The notes beneath the pieces are model-generated. The model saw nothing but the letters and a program-made list of their open reading frames with translations, was not told where the DNA came from and did not search any database. The position numbers and the translations under genes were made by a program. Positions 29,178 to 38,272 of a DNA stretch of 64,000 nucleotides are shown in pieces. Source of the stretch: Bradyrhizobium sp. DOA9 (lineage in GTDB: Bacteria > Pseudomonadota > Alphaproteobacteria > Rhizobiales > Xanthobacteraceae). The first letter of the stretch is position 1; each line of letters starts with the position of its first letter. Where the stretch lies: assembly GCF_000617845.2 (NCBI RefSeq), contig NZ_DF820425.1, forward strand, positions 1,557,690 through 1,621,689, given 5' to 3'.

Positions 29178-29201
29178 TATAATAAGCAAGCTTACGATTA
29201 T
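29178..29201. promoter_or_regulatory. Candidate MarR operator/divergent promoter region
   Basis: TAAGC-AA-GCTTA (29183-29194) is a perfect inverted repeat, loosely framed by ATAAT (29179-29183) and ATTAT (29197-29201). It overlaps a TATAAT at 29178-29183 on the plus strand and is 31 bases upstream of the marR ATG. This AT-rich dyad is the obvious place for MarR autorepression and may also affect the Zur-like gene. Confidence 0.45.
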
Positions 29202-29307
29202 TTCACGGCCCCGTCGCGCGGTGCAGTCCTTCGGGAGGAGCATGGCTGGCAGCCGGGCGGCTCGTCGTGCTTTGGGTTCCCCCGCCGAAATGCTAGAAGA
29301 CGGCGAC

Positions 29308-29802
29308 ATGAGCCTCGCAAAGCCGGCATTCCCCGCGCCAGACCACGATCACGGCCGCTGCACCGCGGACGCGCTCGCGCATGCTGAGGTGGTCTGCGAG
29401 CAGCGTGCGCAGAAATTCACGCCGATCCGCCGCCAGGTGCTGGGTGCCTTGCTCTCAAGTCACCGCCCGCTCGGCGCCTACGAGATCATCGACGAGCTCG
29501 CCAAGTCCATGGCGCGGCCGGCGCCGATCACGGTCTATCGTGCACTCGATTTCCTGATGGCCAACGGCCTTGTGCACCGCATCGAGAGCCGCAATGCCTA
29601 TCTCGCCTGCGCCGCCCACGATCACGATTTGACCTCCGCGGTGGCGTTCCTGATCTGCGAGCGCTGCGGCCTGGTCGGCGAGATCCCCTCGGCGTCCTTC
29701 GCCAAGGACCTCAACGCCGCCGCGCGCAGCTCGGGCTTCGCGCCAAAGCTGTCTGTGGTGGAGATCACGGGCGTTTGCACGCATTGTCAGAAAATGTCTT
29801 GA
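29308..29802 (+). CDS. zur: Fur-family metal regulator, probably Zur
   Basis: A 164-residue Fur-superfamily repressor. The DNA-binding part has TPIRRQVLGALLSSHRPLGAYEI and PITVYRALDFLMANGLVHRIE. The structural zinc site is intact: CERC and CTHC at the C-terminal domain. The histidine-rich CAAHDHD segment and the ALDFL-type recognition helix match Zur proteins better than Fur or Irr, which in Bradyrhizobium lack this pattern. Upstream ATGs at 29290 and 29173 are in frame; the one chosen begins MSLAKPAF and fits family length. The DMT gene starts 35 bases downstream. Metal specificity is inference. Confidence 0.8.
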   Translation: MSLAKPAFPAPDHDHGRCTADALAHAEVVCEQRAQKFTPIRRQVLGALLSSHRPLGAYEIIDELAKSMARPAPITVYRALDFLMANGLVHRIESRNAYLACAAHDHDLTSAVAFLICERCGLVGEIPSASFAKDLNAAARSSGFAPKLSVVEITGVCTHCQKMS

Positions 29803-29837
29803 AGCAACAACGGCGCGAAGCCGGATTCTTGGGAAAA

Positions 29838-30791
29838 ATGTCCGCACCTCAAGCCAACCCGTCCGCCGGTCGTCCGCTCAGTGCCGGCGCCATCGCCCTG
29901 ATGCTCATGCTGTGCCTGACCTGGGGATTCAACCAGATCGCGGTGAAGCTGGTGCTGCCGGATATTCCGCCCATGCTCCAGGCCACCATCCGCTCGATGG
30001 GCGCGCTGCCGGTGCTGTTCCTCATCGGCACCTTTCGCGGCGTCAAATTCTTCGAACGTGACGGCACCTGGAAGCCCGGGCTGATCGCCGGGCTGATGTT
30101 CGGCATCGAATTCGTGCTGATTTTCCAGGGGCTGCGTCTCACCTCTGCGTCCCGTGCGGTGGTGTTCCTCTACACCGCGCCGTTCTTCGTTGCGCTCGGC
30201 TCCTACCAGGTGCTCGGCGAGCGTCTCGGCGGCTCGCAATGGCTGGGCCTTGCCATCAGCTTTGCCGGCGTCGCGCTCGCGATCGGCGTGCCCCAGCCCA
30301 ATGTCGATTCGCAGGTTCTGCTCGGCGATCTCATGATCGTCGGGGGCGCCGCGCTGTGGGCCGCGACGACGCTGGTTGCCAAGGGTACGCGGCTGCGCCT
30401 CGCCGCGCCCGAGAAGGCGCTGGGCTATCAGGTCGCGACCTCGATTCCGATCCTCGGGCTGGCGGCCTGGCTGTTCGGCGAAACCATCACGCACATGCCG
30501 GCCCCGCTCTCGCTCGGGCTGATGGCGTTCCAGGCGATCTGGGTGGTGGGAACCACGTTCACGCTTTGGTTCGCGCTGGTGAAGGCGTATTCGGCCAGCA
30601 AATTGTCCGCTTTTACCTTCATCACCCCTTTGTTTGGCGTGGTGGGTAGCTATTTCATCATGCACGACACCCTCAGCCTGACCTTCGGGGCCGCAGCGGT
30701 CCTTGTAATTGTTGGGCTTTTTCTGGTTAACCGTCCCAGCCAATCCGCTGCGGCGCCGCGCGATGCATTGCTGAACGTCACCAAAACCTGA
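29838..30791 (+). CDS. EamA/DMT superfamily transporter
   Basis: A 317-residue inner-membrane protein with two EamA repeats and about ten hydrophobic helices; the repeats begin [18 protein letters not shown] and [20 protein letters not shown]. The glutamate-containing [17 protein letters not shown] and the helix [13 protein letters not shown] are typical of the drug/metabolite exporters. It lies between the Zur-like gene and ispG with gaps of 35 and 13 bases on the same strand, so all three may be one transcript. The substrate is unknown. The ATG has a weak GGGA site. Confidence 0.87.
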   Translation: MSAPQANPSAGRPLSAGAIALMLMLCLTWGFNQIAVKLVLPDIPPMLQATIRSMGALPVLFLIGTFRGVKFFERDGTWKPGLIAGLMFGIEFVLIFQGLRLTSASRAVVFLYTAPFFVALGSYQVLGERLGGSQWLGLAISFAGVALAIGVPQPNVDSQVLLGDLMIVGGAALWAATTLVAKGTRLRLAAPEKALGYQVATSIPILGLAAWLFGETITHMPAPLSLGLMAFQAIWVVGTTFTLWFALVKAYSASKLSAFTFITPLFGVVGSYFIMHDTLSLTFGAAAVLVIVGLFLVNRPSQSAAAPRDALLNVTKT

Positions 30792-30804
30792 TATTTGGAC
30801 CGCC

Positions 30805-32088
<1,284 letters not shown>

Positions 32089-32130
32089 GCGAGGTTTACG
32101 AGATTTTCTGGTCTGGGCGGCGGAATTGAA

Positions 32131-32550
32131 TCAGCAGGCGAGCGCTTTGATCTGCCCGCTCGCCCCATAGTCCAGCAAGAGACGATCGCGCGTGAGAAGT
32201 GTTGCGCCGATATCGCGTGCGGTCGCAATCATGATGCGGTCGGCAGGGTCGCGCGGCGGGGTGCCGGGCAAGAATGAAGATTCGATCAGGATATCGGGAG
32301 TAAGCTTGGCGAGCTCGACCCCCGGGATAGCCAGCACGTTCTGAAACCAGCGTTCAGGTCTCATCGAGAGGCCAATGCGGTTGCGTGAAACCAACAAGCC
32401 GATTTCCCACGCGCTGATCGGAGAGACAAAGATTGTGCTGCCTGCGCGCTGGACAGCATCTATCGCGTCGCGAGCCTCCGTTGCGAGGGGGAGTCCTTCG
32501 GTGATCCATATCGCGGCGTGAGTATCGAGAAGAAGCGCCGTCTCACTCAT
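32131..32550 (-). CDS. vapC: PIN-domain ribonuclease toxin, VapC family
   Basis: A 139-residue type II toxin ribonuclease. The acidic metal site is complete: Asp9 in LLLDTHAAIW, Glu49 in SAWEIGLL, Asp104 in DPADRIMIA and Asp122 in TRDRLLLDY. The DTH-A-x-W start places it with the VapC branch that normally pairs with Phd/YefM- or AbrB-type antitoxins. The ATG overlaps the stop of the upstream partner by 8 bases (ATGAGTGA), typical of co-translated toxin-antitoxin pairs. Base composition is visibly lower in GC than the neighbours, suggesting acquisition. Confidence 0.88.
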   Translation of the reverse strand: MSETALLLDTHAAIWITEGLPLATEARDAIDAVQRAGSTIFVSPISAWEIGLLVSRNRIGLSMRPERWFQNVLAIPGVELAKLTPDILIESSFLPGTPPRDPADRIMIATARDIGATLLTRDRLLLDYGASGQIKALAC

Positions 32551-32932
32551 AGACCTTGCCCCAGTCGGGATCAGCCGGCTCCGTGAGGTCGACACCTTCC
32601 GGAATATGAACGGATCCCTTCAGGGCGCCGAAGATCGGATGACGATCCTCCTTTTTTGCCTGCGCGGCAGATGTCCCGGGGGCACTTTGTTCGACCCGGC
32701 GAAAGACCACGCGCCGTGTCTTGGTGTCGACCTGTTCAGTCCGAAAACCAGCGGCAAGCCAAACCTTGGTCATGACGTTGTTACTCGGATTGTTGCTCCA
32801 CCAAGCCGGATATTGAGGCGAATTAGGGGGCAGCTTGCTTCCGATGACCCGCTCGATTTCGGCAAAGGTCATCGGCACCTCTTTGGCCCGTTGGGACTTC
32901 AGAAATTCACCAAGCCGCTCATATTTGCCCAT
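32543..32932 (-). CDS. Putative antitoxin with DUF7662-like N-terminal domain and VapB-like tail
   Basis: A 129-residue protein encoded directly before vapC and overlapping it by 8 bases. Residues ~3-82 (KYERLGEFL, MTFAEIERVIGSKLPP, PAWWSNN, KVWLAAGFRTEQVD, RRVVFRR) match a small domain often annotated DUF7662 (name from memory), not a ribbon-helix-helix, AbrB or Phd fold. Residues ~97-129 (HPIFGALKGSVHIPEGVDLT and the terminal PADPDWGKVYE) resemble the toxin-wrapping tails of VapB antitoxins. The ATG at 32932 has GGAGG eight bases upstream. An ATG five codons earlier would contain that ribosome site, which argues against it. The antitoxin role is inferred from overlap and tail. Confidence 0.7.
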   Translation of the reverse strand: MGKYERLGEFLKSQRAKEVPMTFAEIERVIGSKLPPNSPQYPAWWSNNPSNNVMTKVWLAAGFRTEQVDTKTRRVVFRRVEQSAPGTSAAQAKKEDRHPIFGALKGSVHIPEGVDLTEPADPDWGKVYE

Positions 32933-32956
32933 GGTGGAAGCCTCCATTGTTGCAAA

Positions 32957-32999
32957 AGGCTACTAAAGCTTTATAAGTGTGTCAATCGTTAAGTGTGTC
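32957..32999 (-). promoter_or_regulatory. Candidate promoter with direct repeats for the toxin-antitoxin operon
   Basis: On the minus strand a consensus -35 TTGACA (32985-32980) is followed after 17 bases by TAGCCT (32962-32957). Two direct copies of GACACACTTA (plus-strand TAAGTGTGTC at 32974-32983 and 32990-32999), 16 bases apart, overlap the -35. Such repeats fit an autoregulatory operator. Confidence 0.5.
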
Positions 33000-33087
33000 G
33001 GGTTGGCGTTCGTGGCTGTCGCCCTTTGCGTTCGCTCTCGCAACGCTTACGATGGCATCCAACGAAGAATATAACGGGAGACACGCC

Positions 33088-33984
33088 ATGAGCTCACTCG
33101 CCGGCAAGCAGGGCCCGCGCTATCGGCACCTGGCCGAAGACGGCGCGTCCTACGAGACCATCGCCGTCGAAAAGCTCACGCCGATCATCGGCGCGGAAAT
33201 CTCGGGCGTCGATATCGGCAAGCTCGTCTCCGGCGATATCAGCTCTATCAGGCAGATGGACGAGATCCACCGCGCGCTCGCCGAAAACCTCGTCATCTTC
33301 TTCCGTAACCAGCACATCACGCCGCAGCAGCACCTCGCCTTCGGCCGCAAGTTCGGCGAGCTGCATTTTCATCCCGCCGCTCCCCACGAGGACGAAGACC
33401 CGGCCTTGATGAAGATCTACGCCGACAAGAACTCGCCGCGCGCCAATGGCGAGGGCTGGCACTCCGACGTCTCCTGCGATCTCGAGCCGCCGATGGGCTC
33501 AATCCTCTACATCAAGCAGTGCCCGCCGCGCGGCGGCGACACGCTGTTCGCCAACATGTACGCGGCCTATGAGGCGCTGTCGGAGCGCATGAAGGCCTAT
33601 CTCGACGGCTTGACGGCGCTGCATGACGGCGAGCCGATCTATCGCGGCCTTTACGCCAACTACGGCGTCGCCGACCGTCCGTCCTATCCCCGTGCCGAGC
33701 ATCCCGTGGTGCGCACGCATCCGGTGACGGGCAGGAAGGCGCTCTACGTCAACCGCGGCTTCACCCGCCACATCAACGGCATCCCGCGCGACGAGAGCGA
33801 TGCGATGCTCGCCTATCTCTACCAGCACGCCGAAAACCCGCTGTTCCAGTGCCGCTTCCGCTGGACCGAGAACGCGATCGCGTTCTGGGACAACCGCTGT
33901 ACCCAGCACCGCGCGATGTGGGACTACTGGCCGCACACACGCTCCGGCACGCGCGTGACGGTGAAGGGCGAGCGGCCGGTTTAG
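33088..33984 (+). CDS. TauD/TfdA family Fe(II)/2-oxoglutarate dioxygenase
   Basis: A 298-residue oxygenase that should couple 2-oxoglutarate decarboxylation to substrate hydroxylation. The iron triad is in GWHSDVS (His and Asp near residues 125 and 127) and the distal His in CTQHRAMWDY (near 274); the 2-oxoglutarate-binding arginine follows in TRSGTRVTV. GDTLFANMYAAYEAL is the conserved TauD core. An ACGGGAG site precedes the ATG. The substrate could be taurine, an alkyl sulfate or an aryloxyalkanoate, and nothing adjacent (no ssu or tau transporter) decides. A palindrome follows the stop. Confidence 0.9.
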   Translation: MSSLAGKQGPRYRHLAEDGASYETIAVEKLTPIIGAEISGVDIGKLVSGDISSIRQMDEIHRALAENLVIFFRNQHITPQQHLAFGRKFGELHFHPAAPHEDEDPALMKIYADKNSPRANGEGWHSDVSCDLEPPMGSILYIKQCPPRGGDTLFANMYAAYEALSERMKAYLDGLTALHDGEPIYRGLYANYGVADRPSYPRAEHPVVRTHPVTGRKALYVNRGFTRHINGIPRDESDAMLAYLYQHAENPLFQCRFRWTENAIAFWDNRCTQHRAMWDYWPHTRSGTRVTVKGERPV

Positions 33985-33995
33985 GAGACGGTGTT

Positions 33996-34083
33996 GTAGG
34001 GCGGGCAAAGGCGCGTCAGCGCCGTGCCCACGTCTTCTCGTCATCAGGGAGGGTGGGCACGCTTCGCTTTGCCCACCCTACGA
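33996..34083. repeat. GTAGGGYGGGCAAAG palindromic element
   Basis: The left arm TGTAGGGCGGGCAAAG is the near-complement of the right arm CTTTGCCCACCCTACG (ending 34083). The interior also carries GTGCCCA and TGGGCAC as an inner inverted pair. The same family is at 46508 and, as a variant, at 5001. Confidence 0.7.
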
Positions 34084-34185
34084 GAGCCGTTCTTGCGTTG
34101 ACGTCCCCGCACGTCCGCGCCAATCTTCCGAACATCAAATCGCGGGCTGACCGGTCGCCCGCGTATCACGGCAGCGGAGCAGGGC

Positions 34186-35001
34186 TTGGGGCAACTGCGG
34201 AGCATCATCGCCGGGCTGGTCGCATCGATCCTGCTGTCGTCGTTCGTCCTCGTCGAAGCCGGCGACGCTGCTGCTGCCGCGCGCGAGATTGCAAGACCCG
34301 GGCCGAAGCCGTCGCCGCCGGCCAAATGCGAGGCGCCCAAATTCCGGATCGTCGTGGATGTGGGCCACACGCCGGACTCCTATGGTGCGTTGAGCGCGCG
34401 CAACGATCCGGAGTTCGGCTTCAACTTCCGCCTCGCACGGCTCATCGCGGCCAAGCTCAAATCCGAAGGCTTCGCCGCAACCCGCCTGCTCGTCACCGAT
34501 GGCAAGGCACGGCCGAGCCTGTTCAAGCGCGTCGGTGCTGCGAACGAAGGCCGCGCCGATCTGTTCCTGTCGGTCCATCATGATTCGGTACCGGACAAGC
34601 TGCTCGAGACCTGGGAGTTCGACGGCGCAAACAGCTATTTCAGCGACCGGTTTTCGGGCCACTCGCTGTTCGTGTCGCGGCAGAATCCGCACTTTGCCGC
34701 CAGCCTGATGCTGGCCCGCATGATCGGTCGCCAGTTGAAGGAGCAGGGCCTGCACTATGCGAGCCAATACACCCTGCCGGTGATGGGCCGCTACCGGCGC
34801 CAGCTGCTCGACAAGGATGTCGGCGTCTACCGCTATGACGGGCTCGTCGTGCTGTCGCGCACGCGCAGCGCCGCCGTGCTGCTCGAGGCCGGCTCGATCA
34901 TCAATCGCGACGAGGAAATGGAGATGAACTCGCCGGAGCGGCAGGAGGCCGTCGCGGGCGCCGTTGCGGGGGCACTGAGGGAGTTTTGCGAGAAGCGGTA
35001 G
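34186..35001 (+). CDS. N-acetylmuramoyl-L-alanine amidase (Amidase_3)
   Basis: A 271-residue periplasmic zinc amidase that cuts the bond between N-acetylmuramic acid and the stem peptide. A signal peptide covers residues ~1-30 (IIAGLVASILLSSFVLVEAG). The Amidase_3 domain shows the zinc ligands in VVDVGHTPDSYGALS (His), the first-strand Glu in NDPEFGFNF, SVHHDS (second His) and the catalytic Glu in VLLEAGSIINRDEE. It lacks AMIN or SPOR domains. There is no nearby ATG; the TTG at 34186 has GGAG seven bases upstream and gives a correct signal peptide, so I accept it. It may work with the nearby beta-lactamase and mtgA genes in wall turnover, though they are not one operon. Confidence 0.87.
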   Translation: MGQLRSIIAGLVASILLSSFVLVEAGDAAAAAREIARPGPKPSPPAKCEAPKFRIVVDVGHTPDSYGALSARNDPEFGFNFRLARLIAAKLKSEGFAATRLLVTDGKARPSLFKRVGAANEGRADLFLSVHHDSVPDKLLETWEFDGANSYFSDRFSGHSLFVSRQNPHFAASLMLARMIGRQLKEQGLHYASQYTLPVMGRYRRQLLDKDVGVYRYDGLVVLSRTRSAAVLLEAGSIINRDEEMEMNSPERQEAVAGAVAGALREFCEKR

Positions 35002-35024
35002 TTGGCTCAGGTCGCTCAACGCCC

Positions 35025-35103
35025 CGTCATTGCGAGCGCAGCGAAGCAGTCCAGAGCCTTTCCGCGGCGGCAGCCTGGATTGCTTCGCTGCGCTCGCAAT
35101 GAC
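35025..35103. repeat. ~80-base palindromic repeat, copy 1 of 3
   Basis: The arms CGTCATTGCGAGCGCAGCGA... and its complement ending GCTCGCAATGAC flank a short CCGCGG centre. The same unit, with a few changes, occurs at 37674 and 58976. Here it separates convergent genes. Confidence 0.8.
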
Positions 35104-35109
35104 AAAAGT

Positions 35110-36717
35110 CTACAGCGGCCCGCCGCGATACTCCCTGTTCGCCAAACTCGCCTCCTCCAGGTCCAGATCGCGCTCGATCCGCCGCCGCGTCTCGTCGGTG
35201 ATCTCGCCGTCGCGCAGCAGGTTGTGGATGAACTTGCGCTCGGCGGCGATCAGGTCGCGGGTCAGAGCGGTGCCGGCGGCGGAGATGTCGTGACGGTTGG
35301 GATCGAGCGAGTCCGGGAGCTGGTTGAGGCGGATATCGTGGCGGGCGCGCAGCAGCCGCATCACCTCGTCGGAAATGTCCTTTTCCGCCGTGAGCGCGTC
35401 GAGCGATTTCAAGGCGGCCTCCAGCGCCTGACGGCGTGCGGCGATCTCCGCTTCGTGCTCGGCGGCATGCTCGTGACTGCCGGCTTCGGCGACACCGAGC
35501 CACCGCACGATCGGCGGCAGCGTCAGGCCGACGCCGATCAGAGTCACGAAGATGACGCCGAACGCGACGAACAGGATCAGGTCGCGATACGGAAACGCCT
35601 CGCCGTTCGGCAGCGTGAACGGCAGCGCCAGCGCGGCGGCCAGCGACACCGCGCCGCGCACCCCGGTGAAGGCGAGCACGAACGGCCATTGCCATGGCGG
35701 CGATGGATCGCGCTCGCGCAGCGACCTGGAGAACATCCGTGGCAGATAGGTCGCGGGATAGAGCCAGGCAAAGCGCGCGATCACGACGATCACCAGGACC
35801 AAGGCGGTTGCGATGAGAATGTCGTCGAGCGGAAAAGTCTTCGATTTCTCGTAGAGCTCGCGCATCTGGAAGCCGGTGAGCAGGAACAGCATGCCCTCGA
35901 TCAGGTAGACCACGAGGTCCCAGAAGAAGATGCCTTGCAGGCGCGTTGCCGAGGAGATCAGCAAGGGGCCGTTCCAGCTGACATAGAGTCCGCAGGCCAC
36001 CGTTGCGATCACGCCGGAGCCGCCGACGTGCTCGGGCAGCCAATACGAGACATAGGGCGTGATCAGCGACAGCGTCAGCTCGACCTGTGGATCTCCAGAC
36101 CATTTGCGAAGGCGCAAGGAGAGCCAGCCGACGCCGATGCCAAAGGCGATCTCGCCGGCGACGATGAGGAGGAATTCGCCGGCCGCGAGCGGCAATGAAA
36201 AGTGCCCGACCATGATCGCGGCGAGCGCAAAGCGGTACAGGATCAGCGCGGTGGCGTCGTTTGCGAGACCTTCGCCTTCGAGCACGACCAGGATGCGGCG
36301 CGGCATGTTCAGCCGGCGCGCGATCGCGAGTGGCGCCACCACGTCGGGCGGCGCGACGATGGCCCCGAGCAGGAAGCCGACCGTCCAGGGCAGGCCGATC
36401 ATGTAGTGGGTGGCGGCGGCCACCATTGCCGTGGTGAAGATCACGGCGCCGACCGCGAGCAGCACGATCGGGCGCAGGTTCTTCTTGAATTCGCGCCAGC
36501 TCATCGCGACGCTGGCCGAGTAGATCAGCGGCGGCAGCACCACCAGCAGCACCAGCTCCGGCGGCAGCTCCACCGTCGGCATGCCCGGCACGAAAGCAAG
36601 GCCGACGCCTGCCAGCATCAAGAGGATGGCAGGGGCGACGTTGAAGCGTCGTGCCGCCAGTGCCACGCCTGCGAGCACGGCCAGCAGGATGAGAAAGGTC
36701 TGAAACTTCGCTTCCAT
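35110..36717 (-). CDS. CPA1-family Na+/H+ antiporter
   Basis: A 535-residue monovalent cation:proton antiporter with about 12 membrane helices followed by a ~120-residue hydrophilic C-terminal tail rich in charged residues (from ~415). Key segments are VLPPLIYSASVAMSW, the ion-binding VAPPDVVAP, EGEGLANDATALILYRFAL and FTGVRGAVSLAAALALP. The ATG at 36717 gives the membrane start MEAKFQTFLILLAVL. The beta-lactamase gene ends 46 bases upstream on the same strand, so the two may be cotranscribed. It probably helps pH and sodium homeostasis. Confidence 0.92.
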   Translation of the reverse strand: MEAKFQTFLILLAVLAGVALAARRFNVAPAILLMLAGVGLAFVPGMPTVELPPELVLLVVLPPLIYSASVAMSWREFKKNLRPIVLLAVGAVIFTTAMVAAATHYMIGLPWTVGFLLGAIVAPPDVVAPLAIARRLNMPRRILVVLEGEGLANDATALILYRFALAAIMVGHFSLPLAAGEFLLIVAGEIAFGIGVGWLSLRLRKWSGDPQVELTLSLITPYVSYWLPEHVGGSGVIATVACGLYVSWNGPLLISSATRLQGIFFWDLVVYLIEGMLFLLTGFQMRELYEKSKTFPLDDILIATALVLVIVVIARFAWLYPATYLPRMFSRSLRERDPSPPWQWPFVLAFTGVRGAVSLAAALALPFTLPNGEAFPYRDLILFVAFGVIFVTLIGVGLTLPPIVRWLGVAEAGSHEHAAEHEAEIAARRQALEAALKSLDALTAEKDISDEVMRLLRARHDIRLNQLPDSLDPNRHDISAAGTALTRDLIAAERKFIHNLLRDGEITDETRRRIERDLDLEEASLANREYRGGPL

Positions 36718-36763
36718 GATGGTCTGTCTTGACCCGGAAGCGACGGCTACGTCAATGCGCGGC

Positions 36764-37621
36764 TCACGCCAGCCGCTCGGCCACCATCCGTCCAATCCGC
36801 GCGAACGCGGATGCGATCTGCGCCGCGCTCGGCGTGCCGCCCTGGGTGTAGGCCGCGATCAGGATCGGCGTCTCCGGCTTCGGCCAGGCCACCGCGATAT
36901 CGCCCGAGGCGTCCTTGCCGTTGTTGCCGGTCTTGTCGCCGATCTTCCAGCCTGCGGGGAGTCCGCCACGCAGGCGGTTCGCGCCGGTCTTGCAGTTCAC
37001 CATCCAGTCGGTGAGCAGGGCACGCGAGGGCGGCGACAATGCGTCGCCAGTCACCAGCCGCCGCAAATTTCCCGCCATCGCCGCCGGCGTCGTGGTGTCC
37101 CGGGGGTCGCCGGGCTGCGAGCGATTGAGCGCGGGCTCGTTGTGGTCCAGCCGCGAGGTGGTATCGCCGAGCGACCGCCAGAACGTCGTCAGCGCCGCGG
37201 GGCCGCCGATCCGCGCCAGCAGCAGATTGGCGCAGGTGTTGTCGCTGAGCTCGACGATGGCCTTGCACATCTCGCCGACCGACATCTTGCCGGCCGCGAG
37301 ATTTTCTTTCGCCACCGGCGCGTATTCCAGCAGATCGGCCTGGCCATAGGGGATCATGGCCGCAAGCTGCTCCTCGCCGCGATCGACCCGCGCCAGCACA
37401 CTGGCTGCGAGCGAGGCCTTGAACGTCGAGCACATCACGAACCGTTCGTCGGCGCGCCAGGCGAGCTTCTTGCCGGTTGCGAGATTCTCCGCATAGAGCC
37501 CGATCCGCCCGCCGCTCTCGCGCTCGTAGGATTCGAATTCTGATGGGGCATCCCCGGCGAGCGCAGGGGAGGCGGCTAACCAGGCGAATGAGGCGAGCAG
37601 GGAGCGGCGGTCGAGCAGCAT
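36764..37621 (-). CDS. bla: Class A serine beta-lactamase with Tat-type signal
   Basis: A 285-residue class A beta-lactamase that hydrolyses beta-lactam rings in the periplasm. The active-site motifs are complete: Ser65-Thr-Phe-Lys68 (S70xxK in Ambler numbering), Ser126-Asp-Asn128 (SDN), Glu162 in EPALN (E166) and Lys230-Thr-Gly (KTG). The N-terminus DRRSLLASFAW is a good twin-arginine signal. Cysteine precedes the catalytic serine (Ambler 69) as in KPC/NMC-A carbapenemases, but the partner Cys238 is absent (NN follows KTG), so that disulfide cannot form. It is chromosomal, next to housekeeping genes, with no mobile element. No ampR-like regulator is adjacent. Substrate range is unknown. Confidence 0.93.
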   Translation of the reverse strand: MLLDRRSLLASFAWLAASPALAGDAPSEFESYERESGGRIGLYAENLATGKKLAWRADERFVMCSTFKASLAASVLARVDRGEEQLAAMIPYGQADLLEYAPVAKENLAAGKMSVGEMCKAIVELSDNTCANLLLARIGGPAALTTFWRSLGDTTSRLDHNEPALNRSQPGDPRDTTTPAAMAGNLRRLVTGDALSPPSRALLTDWMVNCKTGANRLRGGLPAGWKIGDKTGNNGKDASGDIAVAWPKPETPILIAAYTQGGTPSAAQIASAFARIGRMVAERLA

Positions 37622-37673
37622 AGGGAACTTTCACGTGTGGAGGTGGGAGATGGAGCGTTCGCTTCATCCGCGT

Positions 37674-37753
37674 CGTCATTGCGCGCGCAGCGAAGCAATC
37701 CAGAATCCCTCCGCGGAGACAGACCAGATTGCTTCGCTGCGCGCGCAATGACG
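37674..37753. repeat. ~80-base palindromic repeat, copy 2 of 3
   Basis: The same unit as at 35025: CGTCATTGCGCGCGCAGCGA... with a complement ending GCGCGCAATGACG. Both arms carry the same GAG-to-GCG change relative to the other copies, so arm pairing is kept. Confidence 0.8.
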
Positions 37754-37803
37754 GAGAATTGGATAGCGAGTGCGTCCGAATTCGGGCAGCGGAACGGCGC
37801 CCG

Positions 37804-38178
37804 TCACTCCCTCAAATCATATCGGTACGACTTCGACACGATCTGCCAGCCGTCGGCGAGCTTCATCGCCACCAGATAATCGGTGAAATAGCGCGGCGGC
37901 AGCTGGCAGCGCACCTTGATGAAGGCGGTCTTGTCGTCCGAACGGTCGATGGTGACGATGAAATCCTCGCGCGGCTTGCCTTCGGCCTTCGCCGAGGCGC
38001 GCTTGCGCACGCGGTCGAGCCAATCCGGCACGGTCAGAACCTGGAGCTCGCCTTTCTCGACCCAGCGCAGATCGGCGGAGGGATGGAAGATGGCGCCGAG
38101 CTTGTCGGCGTCACCCTCGTAAAGTCCGTCGAAATAGGATTGCACGACGGCTTCGACGCTCGACCGGTCCTGGCTCAT
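37804..38178 (-). CDS. Nuclear transport factor 2 / lumazine-binding-like family protein
   Basis: A 124-residue NTF2-fold protein. The helix EAVVQSYFDGLYEGDADKLG, the HPSADLRW strand and the terminal MKLADGWQIVSKSYRY are the landmarks of the Lumazine_bd_2/SnoaL-like group, proteins that are typically small enzymes or binding partners with unknown ligands. AAAGGA lies upstream of the ATG at 38178. No signal peptide is present. It is divergent from the GFA gene, with 94 bases between the two starts. Confidence 0.82.
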   Translation of the reverse strand: MSQDRSSVEAVVQSYFDGLYEGDADKLGAIFHPSADLRWVEKGELQVLTVPDWLDRVRKRASAKAEGKPREDFIVTIDRSDDKTAFIKVRCQLPPRYFTDYLVAMKLADGWQIVSKSYRYDLRE

Positions 38179-38272
38179 GGATCGTTCCTTTGCATGATGG
38201 CTGCGGGCCAACTTAGCCATACACGTTCAAGTACGCTATGGGTGTGTCAGCGATTTGCGCGAAGGCGTCACG

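Noticed and set aside
32131..32932. Genomic island around the toxin-antitoxin pair
   Set aside because: No integrase, tRNA or flanking direct repeats were found; only the two genes show lower GC, so a wider island is not supported.
36764..37621. KPC-type carbapenemase
   Set aside because: The cysteine before the catalytic serine matches, but the residue needed for the diagnostic disulfide after KTG is Asn; only a general class A call is justified.
37674..37753. Possible CRISPR or tRNA-like structure at the palindromic repeats
   Set aside because: The elements are single palindromes spaced kilobases apart, with no spacers in array form, no cas genes, and no cloverleaf or CCA end.
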